From: CAWDDA01 sp963813345
GTDB lineage: Bacteria; Acidobacteriota; Blastocatellia; RBC074
Direction: 5' to 3'
DNA: 64,000 nt
Assembly: GCA_963813345.1 (NCBI GenBank)
Contig: CAWEYR010000033.1
Location: forward strand, 186,001-250,000
The position numbers and the translations under genes were made by a program. Position 1 is the first letter of the stretch; every line of letters begins with the position of its first letter. Positions 10,260 to 20,691 of the stretch are shown one piece after another. The notes below the pieces were generated by a model. That model was not told the DNA's origin, made no database searches, and saw only the letters and a program-made list of their open reading frames with translations.

Positions 10260-11952
10260 AAAGCTTGATTCTGTCGAGAAGGTGTTTTTCCAGATCAGCT
10301 ATCCCCACCCGCACCTGTTGCATTGAATCTCGATCGCGCACCGTGACTGTCTGGTCATCCAGCGACTGGTAATCAACCGTGATGCAGAAGGGTGTTCCAA
10401 TCTCGTCCTGACGACGATAGAGCTTGCCGATGCCTGCAGTGTCGTCATAAACGATTCGAAGTGAGGGTTGCAACTGTGTCTTGATGTTCCGGGCCAACTC
10501 TACAAGTCTCGGCTCGTTCTTCTTCAACGGAAAGACAGCTGCCTTGATTGGAGACATCCTTGGATGAAGCTTGAGGACCACGCGAGTATGGTCGTCACAG
10601 AGCTTTGCGGCAACCTGTCGCACTTTCTTGAGCAGTTCCACCGAGCTCGCGCCAGGAAGATTGCAGGCATCGTCCACATCCAGGATTGACTGCGGGAGAT
10701 TACTTTCGATCTGCTCGAGCGCCTCTGCTATTGCCTTCAGCTCAGAACTCGTCGGTCCCGGCGCCGTCTCCTCACCCTTGTTCGCACGCTTTTCAGCTTC
10801 CGAAGTCTTCTTATCAACGCTTCGCCGTGCAGCCGTCATTGCTTCCTTGAACGGCTTAAGTGCCTCGTCACCGGGTACGGTCACAAGCTCTTCTTCGAAT
10901 GCCTCACATAGAAACGCCAGCGTGGCACGGTCAGCACCCGCCGACGGTTCGATGACACAGGGTATGTAACGCGCGCCCTTCTTTCCGGTGGCCGGATCGG
11001 TCCATTGCTCATCGAAGTAATCGAGCTTCGCTGTACTGTCCGCGTTACCTGGGAGTTTCAGACGTGCCAGGTCCTCGTCCGTCACATCTCGGCTGTGCGC
11101 TGAAAGATCATAGTCCTGGCGATTAGCCACGCCCTCGAGCTCGCTGAATCCCAGAGAGCCTGGAAAGAGGTATTCGATGTCAGTAGTTGCCTTGGCATAG
11201 TGGGCCAGCTCATCGGGCGTCTGCTCGCGCCGCCGCAGGCGCTCTCGAGCAAGGCCGAGTTCGACATACCAGTTGAACCGCTGATCTATCCATTCGCGAT
11301 GTAACTCTTCGTCGCTTTTCTCTCCCGGCTGAAGAAATCGTGGCGGTTTGCAGAAGTATTCAATCTCCATCTGCTCGAACTCGCGCGTTCGAAATGTAAA
11401 GTTGCCTGGAGTGATCTCATTCCTGAATGCTTTGCCGATCTGGGCGATGCCAAACGGCAGCTTGCGCCGCATGGTCTGAAGCACGTTGGCAAAGTTGGCA
11501 AAGATGCCCTGAGCAGTCTCGGGACGCAGATAGGCGATGCTTTCGTCGTTCTCGACAGGACCAATCACAGTTTTGAACATTAGATTGAAACTGCGTGGTT
11601 CAGTCAGATTGCGGGATCCACAATTCGGGCATTTGCCGTCAACAAGATGATCGGCACGACTTCGCGTTTTGCACTCTCTGCAGTCAACCAGCGGGTCGGA
11701 GAAGGTCGCTTCGTGACCCGAGTAACGCCAGACGAGGCGATTCATGATGATCGCCGCATCGAGCCCCTCCATGTCGTCACGATCGTAGACAACCGCTTTC
11801 CACCACGCTCGCTTGACGTTGTTCTTCAATTCAACACCGAGCGGCCCGTAGTCCCAGGTCGAACCTATACCACCATATATTTCTGAATTGGCGAAGATGA
11901 AACCACGCCTTTTGGCGAGACTCACGATCTTCTCCATGCTTGATGCCGGCAT
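10258..11952 (-). CDS. glyQS: Glycyl-tRNA synthetase, single-chain dimeric type, with large insertion
   Basis: Charges tRNA-Gly. Class II synthetase of the eukaryote/Gram-positive-like alpha2 type, not the bacterial alpha2beta2 type. IYGGIGSTWDYGPLG at the N-terminus, the motif 2 region FRNEITPGNF and the motif 3 region VIEPSAGADRATLAF are present, followed by a C-terminal anticodon-binding domain beginning KLHPRMSPIKAAVFPL. At 564 residues it is about 100 longer than usual. The excess sits at about residues 357-457, between motif 3 and the anticodon domain, and is charged and helical. The stop codon lies in the end of the hairpin repeat. Confidence 0.96.
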   Translation of the reverse strand: MPASSMEKIVSLAKRRGFIFANSEIYGGIGSTWDYGPLGVELKNNVKRAWWKAVVYDRDDMEGLDAAIIMNRLVWRYSGHEATFSDPLVDCRECKTRSRADHLVDGKCPNCGSRNLTEPRSFNLMFKTVIGPVENDESIAYLRPETAQGIFANFANVLQTMRRKLPFGIAQIGKAFRNEITPGNFTFRTREFEQMEIEYFCKPPRFLQPGEKSDEELHREWIDQRFNWYVELGLARERLRRREQTPDELAHYAKATTDIEYLFPGSLGFSELEGVANRQDYDLSAHSRDVTDEDLARLKLPGNADSTAKLDYFDEQWTDPATGKKGARYIPCVIEPSAGADRATLAFLCEAFEEELVTVPGDEALKPFKEAMTAARRSVDKKTSEAEKRANKGEETAPGPTSSELKAIAEALEQIESNLPQSILDVDDACNLPGASSVELLKKVRQVAAKLCDDHTRVVLKLHPRMSPIKAAVFPLKKNEPRLVELARNIKTQLQPSLRIVYDDTAGIGKLYRRQDEIGTPFCITVDYQSLDDQTVTVRDRDSMQQVRVGIADLEKHLLDRIKL

Positions 11953-11973
11953 TACTCAAATAGTCCCTTCAAA

Positions 11974-12061
11974 GTACGTTGTACCGCCTTCAGGCGGAAC
12001 CTGGGAGCGCCGGCGTCTTCGCCGGCGCTCCCAGCGATCGCCTGAAGGCGGTACAACGTAC
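11974..12061. repeat. Family A palindromic repeat, copy 2, with nested family C hairpin
   Basis: The outer arms GTACGTTGTACCGCCTTCAGGCGG and their complement enclose a second, independent hairpin, CTGGGAGCGCCGGCGTC...CCGGCGCTCCCAG (12001-12034). It lies in the divergent gap between glyQS and the VWFA gene. Confidence 0.88.
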
Positions 12062-12111
12062 CACGCGGTGGCGGAAATCATCAAATTACGCGACAATAGA
12101 GGCTGTCGAGT

Positions 12112-13271
12112 ATGACGTCCGTGAACGCCAAGAGAATCGCTTTGGTCGCTGCGCTGGCAGCGATTATCTCTTTTGAGACAATCGGTCATCCGGAACACAT
12201 GAATGTGTTTGCCCGCGACGCCAGATCAAAGCCGGACCTCAGAACAAACTGCACGATCTGCCATTCAGCCTGATGGCCGCGCCACAGACCCGGGGTTCCT
12301 GACTGAGTTTGGACGCGCATTCAAACAGAACGGAAACCGTATCAGCGCCGGCATGCGCGACAAGTTCGTGGACCTCTTCGAGCCGCCTCAGACTCCGGTC
12401 AAAGGCCTTGAAAGCGACACGATCAAACTCGAGACTGTCACTCGTATCGGTCAACGTCACCGTAACCGATGCAAAAGGCAAACTCGTAACCGGGCTTGAT
12501 CGCGAAGCGTTCACGGTGCTCGAGGATGAACGCGAGCAGGAGATCGTCGGAATGTTTGGCGAAGATGCACCAGTCGCGTTGTCAGTCGTCATCGATCTCT
12601 CGGGAAGCTCTCTCAGTCAAGACCTTGAACGTTGGCGGAATGCCGTCAAGGATCTCGCAGGATTGCTCCGTGAGCACGATGTCATGAGCGTTTACACGTT
12701 TGGCGGAGACGAAGTTGTCCTTAGAAAGGAATTCGCGCCTGGCAAAGAAGGCTGGAATGTAGACCTGAAGACCCTCAAACCGGGCGGAGGATCGCTATTG
12801 TTTGATGCAGTGGCGCGGGCCGCGGGTGATATCAGGAAGCGTGCTGAGCGCCGGCGTGCGATCTTCGTTTTTTCCGACGGTTCGGATAGCGGCAGCCGGA
12901 CAACGCTCAACGAAGCAGAGCAGTTGACGTTTCACAGTGGCGCGGAACTCTACGCTATTGACATCATAAACACTCAGCGAAGTGCTCGCGAGTCACCCGA
13001 AAGACAGGCTGCGGCTCAGATTCTCGAACGTCTTTCATCGAATACCGGTGGACGCTATATCACCGCGGAAGGATTCCATATTTGGGGTAACCGTTCGAAG
13101 TTGAAGCGTCTCCTGTCGGATCTCATGAACGAGCTTCATAGTCAGTACACTCTCACCTACGAACCTGCGAATCTTCGCCGTAGCGGCCGTTTCAGATCGA
13201 TCCGGGTTCGAATGGAACAATCCGATCTGAAACCAAGGGCGCGACTCGGGTACCGCGAGGCGGTGCGCTGA
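12112..13271 (+). CDS. Exported CxxCH-motif and VWFA domain protein, frameshifted
   Basis: The ATG at 12112 gives a hydrophobic signal-like start (residues 8-20) and a CTICH motif at residues 47-51, then a TGA at 12271. Another frame continues directly with DGRATDPGFLTEFGRAF, then near 12430 a third carries a VWFA domain: DLSGSS is the MIDAS DxSxS, followed by FVFSDGSDSG. The last part resembles the acidobacterial VWFA-related domain. Joined, the locus encodes about 385 residues. CxxCH is the c-type haem attachment motif, but haem binding is inference; one motif near a frame break could be chance. The function is unknown, probably periplasmic. tyrS follows after 38 bases. Confidence 0.7.
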
Positions 13272-13309
13272 GTTCCGAGAGAAGCAAAACGAAAGACACT
13301 TAATAACGA

Positions 13310-14518
13310 ATGACGCTTAACGAACAGCTTGCGTTCCTCAACAAGGGCACGGTCGACTGCATTCGAGAGGAAGACCTGCGATCGAAACTCGAGCGCGGAA
13401 GGCCATTGCGTGTCAAAGCCGGGTTTGATCCAACTGCTCCCGACCTCCACGTTGGACACACGGTACTCATTCGCAAGATGCGCCATTTTCAGATGCTCGG
13501 CCACGACGTCATCTTTCTGATCGGCGACTTCACAGGGATGATCGGCGATCCCACGGGGCGCAATGTGACGCGACCGCCGCTCACGCGAGAACAGATCGAC
13601 GCGAATGCAGAGACGTACAAGACGCAGATTTTTAAACTGCTCGACCCGGCGAGAACAATTATCGATTTCAATGCGCGGTGGATGAATGCATTCACTCCTG
13701 AAGATTTTGTTCGACTGACTTCGCGCACGACAGTTGCTCAGCTTCTCGAGCGAGAGGATTTTTCAACGCGATATGCAGGCGGCATCCCAATCAGCCTTCA
13801 CGAGCTGCTCTACCCTCTGGTTCAGGGCTACGATTCCGTTGCGCTCAATGCAGACGTCGAGCTTGGTGGAACTGATCAGAAGTTCAATCTTCTTATGGCT
13901 CGCGAGATTCAGCGCAGTCACGGTCAGGAACCCGAAGTGATCATGACCACGCCTCTGCTCGAAGGTCTTGACGGTCTGAACAAGATGTCAAAGAGTCTCG
14001 GAAACTACATTGGCATTACCGAGCCGCCTGATGAGATCTACGGCAAAACCATGTCGATTTCTGATGATCTCATGTGGCGTTACTACGAACTGTTGACCGA
14101 CCTCACTGTCCCGGATATTGAGCGCATAAAGAACGAAGTAGTGATTGGCAGCGCACATCCAAGGGACGTGAAAGCGGCACTCGCAAAACGGCTGGTAAGC
14201 GATTTTCATTCGCAGCAGGATGCTAACGACGCGGAAGAACGATTCATACGGCGGTTTCGTGACCGCGAAGGGCCTGGTCAAGTCGCCACACGCGAGCTGA
14301 ACGTCGCAAGCAAATCGATCAAGCTGGTGGACTTGCTGGTACAGAGCGAGCTGGCACCGTCAAAAGCTGAAGCGAGACGCCTGATATCGCAAGGCGGAGT
14401 TCGTCTGAACGGCGAGCGCGTTGGCGATGTCGCGTCAGACCTGACTATCAATGGTCTTCAGGAAGTGTTGCTCCAGGTGGGCAAACTCAAAGCTCTGCGA
14501 GTCGTTTTCTCAAAGTGA
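13310..14518 (+). CDS. tyrS: Tyrosyl-tRNA synthetase
   Basis: Charges tRNA-Tyr. Class I synthetase of 402 residues, normal for the long bacterial form. The HIGH-type motif is HVGH at residues 47-50, KMSKS is at 225-229, and an S4 RNA-binding domain occupies about residues 335-400 (SKAEARRLISQGGVRLNG). No frame breaks. It ends just before a shortened copy of the family A repeat and converges with the HupE gene. Confidence 0.97.
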   Translation: MTLNEQLAFLNKGTVDCIREEDLRSKLERGRPLRVKAGFDPTAPDLHVGHTVLIRKMRHFQMLGHDVIFLIGDFTGMIGDPTGRNVTRPPLTREQIDANAETYKTQIFKLLDPARTIIDFNARWMNAFTPEDFVRLTSRTTVAQLLEREDFSTRYAGGIPISLHELLYPLVQGYDSVALNADVELGGTDQKFNLLMAREIQRSHGQEPEVIMTTPLLEGLDGLNKMSKSLGNYIGITEPPDEIYGKTMSISDDLMWRYYELLTDLTVPDIERIKNEVVIGSAHPRDVKAALAKRLVSDFHSQQDANDAEERFIRRFRDREGPGQVATRELNVASKSIKLVDLLVQSELAPSKAEARRLISQGGVRLNGERVGDVASDLTINGLQEVLLQVGKLKALRVVFSK

Positions 14519-14523
14519 AATAA

Positions 14524-14536
14524 GGTACGTTGTACC
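14524..14536. repeat. Family A repeat, minimal copy (outer arms only)
   Basis: GGTACGTTGTACC with flanking AA/TT, lacking the inner arms. It lies between the convergent tyrS and HupE genes, where full copies sit elsewhere, so it looks like a deletion remnant or a founder core of the same family. Confidence 0.6.
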
Positions 14537-15604
14537 TTAGAAAAACGCTCGCTCGACAAACCAGTAGCTTCCGGCAATCACCACAACAATCGAGCCGATT
14601 ACAGCAATTCGCCTGTCTACGACCTGACTGTGCTTCCGGATCAAAGCGAGCAACGACGCGATCACGACAACAATACATGCCTGCCCGATCTCGACACCCA
14701 GATTGAACGAGAACAGAGACCATGCCAGCGCCTGGCCCGGTAATCCGAACTCGCGCAACACGCCCGCAAAACCAAACCCGTGAACCAGCCCAAAAAAGAA
14801 AGCCACCCACACGCGCACATCCCGTCCCGCTCTCCCGACGACGAGATTGTCGATTCCTATAAAGATAATGCTCAGCGCAATCACCGATTCGATAAGACGT
14901 TCAGGCGGGTTGATCACGTTGAGAGCCGCGAGAGTAAGCGTGATGCTGTGAGCTATCGTAAATGCCGTGACGATAGTCAACAGGCGAAGCATGCTTCCGC
15001 CCAGGAGCATTAGTCCGAGTAGAAAGAGGATATGGTCCGGCCCGGTGAAGATGTGATAGATGCCGCCGGGAATGAACTTCTTGACCACCGCAAACGTGCC
15101 CTGCCGGCTACCCGTAAAATGATCGAGAGTCGTGTGGGTTTTAGTGAAAATCTCCTGGTGTACCAGAGCGCCTTCCTCATAGATGCTCGACAGGGTCTGA
15201 TGCTGAGGATCATACGGAAAGAGAGCACACTCAATTCTAAGTAGACCAGGAAGAGTGTCGGTTCGAAATCGTAGATCAAAGGCGAGAGCATGCCGATCGG
15301 GCACTGCAGTTGTGCGGATCAGATCAAGCTCGAGCAAAGTGCCATCGGCGGTGAGCAGCAACCGGTGTCGCAAAAGGTTGAGAATGTCCTGCCGTTTCGA
15401 TTCAACCAACGAAGGATCGAACAACACCTCCGGCGGCGTCAGCTTCAGTTCGTAAGCGAGGTCAGTAATGTGGACGGTCAGAGTAGCCTGAAGCTCGCTC
15501 TTACCAAGTCGCAGATCGAGATAGCTGAATGGGGCGGGATGAGCCTGCACTGATGTTATCAGGCAGGCAACGACCGGTAACAGGAATAACCCTGCTCGAT
15601 TCAC
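14537..15604 (-). CDS. HupE/UreJ family membrane protein
   Basis: A 355-residue protein with a signal peptide (cleavage after VQAHP), a periplasmic domain of about 170 residues and about six membrane helices. FTGPDHILFLLGLMLLG and AFTIAHSITLTLAAL carry the conserved His/Asp residues of the HupE/UreJ family, which is linked to Ni/Co uptake or hydrogenase and urease maturation. No hydrogenase or urease gene is nearby, so the substrate is not assigned. The start is a GTG sharing one base with the TAG stop of the upstream metallo-beta-lactamase-fold gene, so the two are coupled. Confidence 0.85.
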   Translation of the reverse strand: MNRAGLFLLPVVACLITSVQAHPAPFSYLDLRLGKSELQATLTVHITDLAYELKLTPPEVLFDPSLVESKRQDILNLLRHRLLLTADGTLLELDLIRTTAVPDRHALAFDLRFRTDTLPGLLRIECALFPYDPQHQTLSSIYEEGALVHQEIFTKTHTTLDHFTGSRQGTFAVVKKFIPGGIYHIFTGPDHILFLLGLMLLGGSMLRLLTIVTAFTIAHSITLTLAALNVINPPERLIESVIALSIIFIGIDNLVVGRAGRDVRVWVAFFFGLVHGFGFAGVLREFGLPGQALAWSLFSFNLGVEIGQACIVVVIASLLALIRKHSQVVDRRIAVIGSIVVVIAGSYWFVERAFF

Positions 15605-16476
15605 TACTTCAACTCAGCATAGATCTTGGTGACATTATCTTTCGCGCGGCCCATACCATAGTCTTTGTACTTCTCGGGCAGCTTGATCTCGGCGGCAGCC
15701 TGATCAACGGTCTTTCCGGCTTTCTTTGCCTGCTCGGTGGCGGCTGCGAAGTCTCGAACAAACTCCCCGAACTCTTTGAACGCAGCAAAGTCAGTGACAG
15801 CGCTATGTCCCGGGATGACCGTGTCGACCCCTTTGATTCCAGCCGCAACCTTGATCAGTGTTTTGGGATACTCAACTCCGCTTCCACCATTGTTCGTATC
15901 AATCAGCGGAGTGCCCTTCGCGGCAAACATATCACCTGTGTGCATCGTCCTCAGCGCCGGGAAGACTACAAACGTGTCACCACCGGTGTGACCGCGACCG
16001 AAGTGATAGAGGTCAATCTTGTCATTTCCGCTTAGGACGCTAAGCTTGTCCTTGTATGTCTTTGCCGGCAGGAACCGCTTGCCTTCTTCCGACTGAAACG
16101 CAGGCATCTTCTCCATGCTGGTCTTACAGACCTCATGCGCGACGAATTGGACGGCACCTGTGAAGGCACTGTTACTGCCGACGTGATCGCCATGAGTGTG
16201 CGTATTGATCACCATCATCACGGGCTTTGGAGTGACTGACTTTACTTTCTCAAGGATGCCGGGACCGTTTCCGGGATTCTTCGTATCAACCAGTACGACG
16301 CCCTTCTCTGTGAGAAACACAGCCGTATTCCCTCCACCGCCGGTAATGACGTACAGATTCTCCTTAGCCTTCACTATTTCAAGAGCCGCGGGTTGCTGCT
16401 GCGGTTGCTGTTGAGCCGCCATCAGCGAGACGGTGCCGATCAAAACGAGCCCGGAGAGAATAGCCAAGCGCTTCAT
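15604..16476 (-). CDS. MBL-fold metallo-hydrolase, secreted
   Basis: A 290-residue metallo-beta-lactamase-fold protein with a signal peptide (SGLVLIGTVSLMAAQ) and a Gln/Pro-rich linker. HTHGDHVGSN holds the zinc ligands (HxHxDH); HTGGD and the late PGHSAV supply the further His ligands. Similar exported enzymes are common in Acidobacteria and may hydrolyse lactones, sulfatase-type esters or beta-lactams; the substrate is not predictable. It is in an operon with the HupE-like gene downstream (TAGTG overlap). Confidence 0.9.
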   Translation of the reverse strand: MKRLAILSGLVLIGTVSLMAAQQQPQQQPAALEIVKAKENLYVITGGGGNTAVFLTEKGVVLVDTKNPGNGPGILEKVKSVTPKPVMMVINTHTHGDHVGSNSAFTGAVQFVAHEVCKTSMEKMPAFQSEEGKRFLPAKTYKDKLSVLSGNDKIDLYHFGRGHTGGDTFVVFPALRTMHTGDMFAAKGTPLIDTNNGGSGVEYPKTLIKVAAGIKGVDTVIPGHSAVTDFAAFKEFGEFVRDFAAATEQAKKAGKTVDQAAAEIKLPEKYKDYGMGRAKDNVTKIYAELK

Positions 16477-16500
16477 ATTGGATATCCTTGTCGAGGATAA

Positions 16501-16560
16501 GGCACGTTGTACCGCCTTCAGGCGGAATCGTTACTTCGTACTCACATGCCGGATTCCGCA
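16501..16560. repeat. Family A repeat, copy 4, second arm truncated
   Basis: The left arm GGCACGTTGTACCGCCTTCAG is complete. The right arm is reduced to GGATTCCGC, so the hairpin cannot form fully. It separates the MBL-fold gene from the SWIM protein gene. Confidence 0.75.
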
Positions 16561-17437
16561 TCATATCTCATCAACACCAATGAAAACATCAAATCCGTGC
16601 ATCGACGCCTTCGCGTAAACAGGCTCGAGATATGTCACGAGATCCTGGCTGCCGCGCCAGAACGGTAAGTTGCCAAGGCGCTTTGGCAATGCTGCTGACA
16701 CAGGTGGGACACTGATATTGTCCCAGAGTTGTGTAGTCGGCGATCCCGTCCCATGCCAGAAAGTAACAGCCTCGGAGGTCAGGGGCTCGCGACGTAACGA
16801 TTCGGTCACTTCGAGCGATTCAACCGATTGAATCGATTCAGTCGATTCTTCGTTGAGCAGCTTCAAGAAAGCCTTCCCGATCCGTGCCGCGAAGTTTGAA
16901 GATCAGAAAAGGATCACGATCGAACTCTTCGCCCAGAAGGTAATAGACCGCCGCAACGTGCTTGCAGGGATTCGACCAGTCGGGACAAGAACAGTTTGTT
17001 TCGAGGTCGCGAAGCTTTTCCGGGAAAAGCGACAAGCCTACATCTTTGAATGCTTGCTCTATCTCCTGCGGCATTTCGCCCGCGAAGAGTTTCGCTGCAA
17101 AAATGATCTGATTGCTGAGCGAAGCGGCGAGCCTCTTCCAGTCTTCGCGGGCAATTGGTTTGACATTGATGTTGACCTCATAAGGGTCCGAGCGCGATCC
17201 CTGGACTGTCGCTTTGACGTCGCCGCTTGCGATCTCGATCGTGGCTACCTGCCCACGCCGAGCATAAGAGCGTCCGCGTCGGAGCCGCGTTCCAATATCA
17301 AAGCTTTCGAGCACGGCGATCCAGCGATTTGCCCACCAACTTTCGCCGAACTTGCCACGTTTCGATTGTGCCTTGATACCACCCTTGACGCTGATTGGCC
17401 GGCTCGGCTCATAGTAATCGTCATACCGGAATCTCAT
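16561..17437 (-). CDS. SWIM zinc-finger protein, frameshifted
   Basis: About 290 residues once a single-base break near 16860 is bridged (GFL followed by KLLNEESTES). CSCPDWSNPCKHVAAVYY is a textbook SWIM motif (CxCx(n)CxH), a zinc-dependent nucleic-acid or protein binding element. In bacteria this protein is typically encoded next to a SNF2-family ATPase, as here: the SNF2 gene ends 6 bases upstream of this start. A shared role in chromatin-like or nucleoid remodelling or repair is inferred, not shown. Confidence 0.88.
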
Positions 17438-17443
17438 GGCTTG

Positions 17444-20400
17444 CTATCTCTTCCTCATTTTCTTGCCCGGCCCTGCCGGCCGCGGGGCCGGTGTTTCCAG
17501 CACGGTCTCTCTAAGAGCAAAGACGTCCATCAGTGCTTCATTGGAGAGTTCCGTCAACCAGCCTTCACCAGTTCCGACGATGCTCGAGGCAATCTCCTGT
17601 TTGCGTTCGATCATTTCGTCAATCTTTTCTTCGAGAGTGCCGGCACATATGAATTTGTGTACCTGAACATTCCGTTTCTGGCCGATACGGAAGGCGCGGT
17701 CCGTCGCCTGGTTCTCGACTGCAGGATTCCACCAGCGGTCAAAGTGAAAGACGTGACTAGCCGCCGTAAGATTGAGTCCCGTGCCGCCCGCTTTCAACGA
17801 CAGTATGAACACAAACGGGCTCCTGTCATCGGCGGATTGAAAGCGCTCGACCATGAGGTCGCGCTGTTTCTTCGGCACTGCTCCGTGCAGAAACAATACT
17901 TCGCGTCCGAAAGTCTCCTGCAAGTGCTTCCTGATGATAGCTCCCATCTCAGCAAATTGAGTGAAGACAAGCGCGCGGTCACCCTCTGCACGCACCTCTT
18001 CAAGCATTTCGCTCAACCGGATAAGCTTTCCCGAGCGGCCCGGAATAGCCGAATTGTCGCTAAGGAATTGGGCAGGATGATTGCACACCTGTTTAAGCCT
18101 GGTAAGGGTCGACAGCACCAAACCCTTTCGCTGAATGCCTTCCGCTTCCTCCAACCTTTTGCCGAGTTCGTCTACAACTGCCGCATATAGCGATGCCTGT
18201 TCCTTTGTCAGGTTACAGAAGAGCTTCATTTCCATCTTCTCGGGAAGATCAGCGATGATCGTCTTGTCCGTCTTCAGTCGACGCAGGATGAAGGGAGATG
18301 TCAGACGCTTGAGTTTGGACGTCGCCTCGGGGTCTCGCTGTACTTGAATCGGAATGAAGAAGTTGCGCTTGAATTCTGCCTGAGTGCCGAGAAGACCCGG
18401 GTTGAGAAACTCCACAATCGACCACAGATCGCCGACATTGTTCTCAACGGGAGTTCCTGTCAGCGCGATTCGGTAATCGGCCGCGATCTCTCGTGCTGCC
18501 CGCGCCTGTTTTGTTTCCGCATTCTTGATGTTCTGAGCTTCGTCTACCACCAGACCTGCCCATTTCACATCCTTAAAAAGATGCAGATCTCTGTGGAGCA
18601 ATGAAAAACTCGAAACAACAATCGCATGCTGCTCGGCCTGTTTCCGGAATGCTTCACCTTTCTGCCGCGAAAGGCCGTGATGGATCATAACCGGCAAATC
18701 AGGTGTGAAGCGCGCCGCTTCCTTCTGCCAGTTGTTGACTACAGACATAGGACACACGAGCAACGTGGGGCGATCGACTTGCGAATTCCAGCGTCGTTTG
18801 ATGAACGCCAGTGTCTCGATTGTCTTTCCTAAACCCATGTCATCGGCCAGGCAGGCTCCAAGTCCCCAACTGCTCAGAAACGCGAGCCATGAATAGCCGC
18901 GAACCTGGTATGGCCGAAGCGTTCCGTTGAAACCACCAGGCACTGGCAGGTCCTCAAGAGACGCTCGACCTTCGAGCCGTGAAAGGAGATCGCCAATCCA
19001 GCCGGTAGCGCTTACACCTTCTATAGGAATCTCGCCAGGCCCGTTTCCCTGGCCCAAAGCCATTCCAAGCAGCTCACGCAAACGGACCGTGCCACGTCGC
19101 CTGGATTTCCAGGCAGCAAGTGCAGCTTGAATCTCATCGGCGTTTAGTTGAACCCATTGACCTCGGATCTTGACGAGCGGAACTTTGAGTCTCGCCAACG
19201 CTTCCAGTTCCTTTAACGACAGCTTCTCGTCGCCGAGTGCGATCTCCCAGTCGAACTCGACGATATCTTCAAGCGACAGCCCACCACCACCCTTAAGCGT
19301 CGGGCTCTTAACTTTGGCGCGCGCGCTTAGCCGCGTCTTCGTCCCTTTGCGCGACCACCAGCTTGGCAGCAGAATGCCGAAGCCAGCCTGTTCAAGGAGC
19401 CACGCCTTTTCGCTCAGGAATTCAAGCGCCTCTGCCGAATTCAGCTCATAACCGCCCGGGCCTGACGACTTCAGACTTTTTTCGATGTGAGGATTCAGAC
19501 GGGAAGCCTGGCCGAGCGCAGATAACAAGTATTCGCGAGCATCTTCATGAGCATTGGGGCCATTCCGCCTGAATATGGCTTCGTTTCCCGCTTTTGGCCT
19601 CCAGGCATCGGCAACCGGCAACATCAAGCTCAAATCATCTGCCGCCTGCAACAAGTAACGCACATACCAGTTCTCGCTCGGTATCGAGATGCGGTTCTGC
19701 GATTCAATGCCGAAGGTCTCGTCACTGGTTGACGGCTCCTCCAACCGAAAGCACAAACGAAATGTTGAGGACGTGGAGAGACCAAGTGGACGCCGCCACT
19801 CGCGTACCTGCGCAGCCAGTTGCTGAAGTTCACTCGAGCTGCCATGAAGCTTCCCGTCATGCGTTTCCGAGGGAATGCAGCCATTGATCATGCAGGCTGT
19901 CGAATGATTCGCTCTCAGACTTTCTGCCGGGTTTGCCAGCGCTCACGTTCGATAAATCTGCCGCTGAGCGCACGAACCAGTCCACGATCTGTCTGACGAA
20001 CCCTTTGAATAATGAAATTGCTGGGATCGCCGAGGAAGAGGTGCTCCCGATATCGCTCTCCTCGGAGAGGGCCCGGCATACGTGCGGCATAGCCTCAGCC
20101 AGGACGTGTGTTTCCTGCACTGCGAAGATTGGCTGCCAGCACGACCGATATGTTCCATCAACTTTCTCGACTCCAGGCAAGAACTGCTCGCGCGCCACCA
20201 ATGATCCCGCATAGCGACAGACCTGTGCCCAATAGTCGAGATCGCTGCCAGCGACCACTCCCGGCAACAGCGGCGCCTCATTCATACAAAGGCTAAGAAG
20301 ATCGACAGCTTCTGTGGTGGTAAGTGGTATCGCGGTTACACGCCACGGCGTCAGCGTAGCGGCGGCGCCCGGGACCGAAGCTGGTGGTTCGGCGATCAGT

Positions 20401-20645
20401 GGGCTCGAAGCAATCGGCTGACCATCAATCGACGGCAACAATGCGGTCAGCTGCTTCGCAGACCCTTTCGTTTTTTTGAATTCTGGCAGAACGGCCGAAA
20501 GCGCTTCGATCAATCGAGCGCTTCCAGGATCATACGGAAATCGGGTTTTTGAAGTCTTGTTGCGAGGAGAGACAGCAGATTCGGCATCTGTCTCTCCCCA
20601 GAGCATGAATTGATTACCAGAAATGCCGGCGTGAAGAATGATCAT
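17444..20645 (-). CDS. SNF2/Rad54-family DEAD/DEAH helicase, frameshifted
   Basis: A DNA-dependent ATPase of about 1,060 residues, split once near 19870 within a poorly conserved N-terminal region (FDSLHDQW then HDGKLHGSSSELQQL). The SNF2 core has DDMGLGKTIETL (Walker A), VVDEAQNIKN (a DEAQ-type Walker B), ALTGTPVENN and the C-terminal helicase segment DRWWNPAVENQATDRAFRIGQ. The N-terminal region (residues 1-480) is the bacterial SNF2-associated domain. It is paired with the SWIM protein downstream. No restriction or other defence genes flank it, so a DISARM-like system is not supported. Confidence 0.93.
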
Positions 20646-20691
20646 GCGACGTTAACATTATCACTCGAAAATCATTTATAATCCCTTCCAC

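Noticed and set aside
16853..18190. 445-codon open frame on the plus strand
   Set aside because: Antisense to the SWIM and SNF2 genes, both with clear motifs.
17444..20645. SNF2 helicase as part of a phage-defence island (DISARM-like)
   Set aside because: No methyltransferase, PLD nuclease or DUF1998 gene is near; neighbours are metabolic or housekeeping genes.
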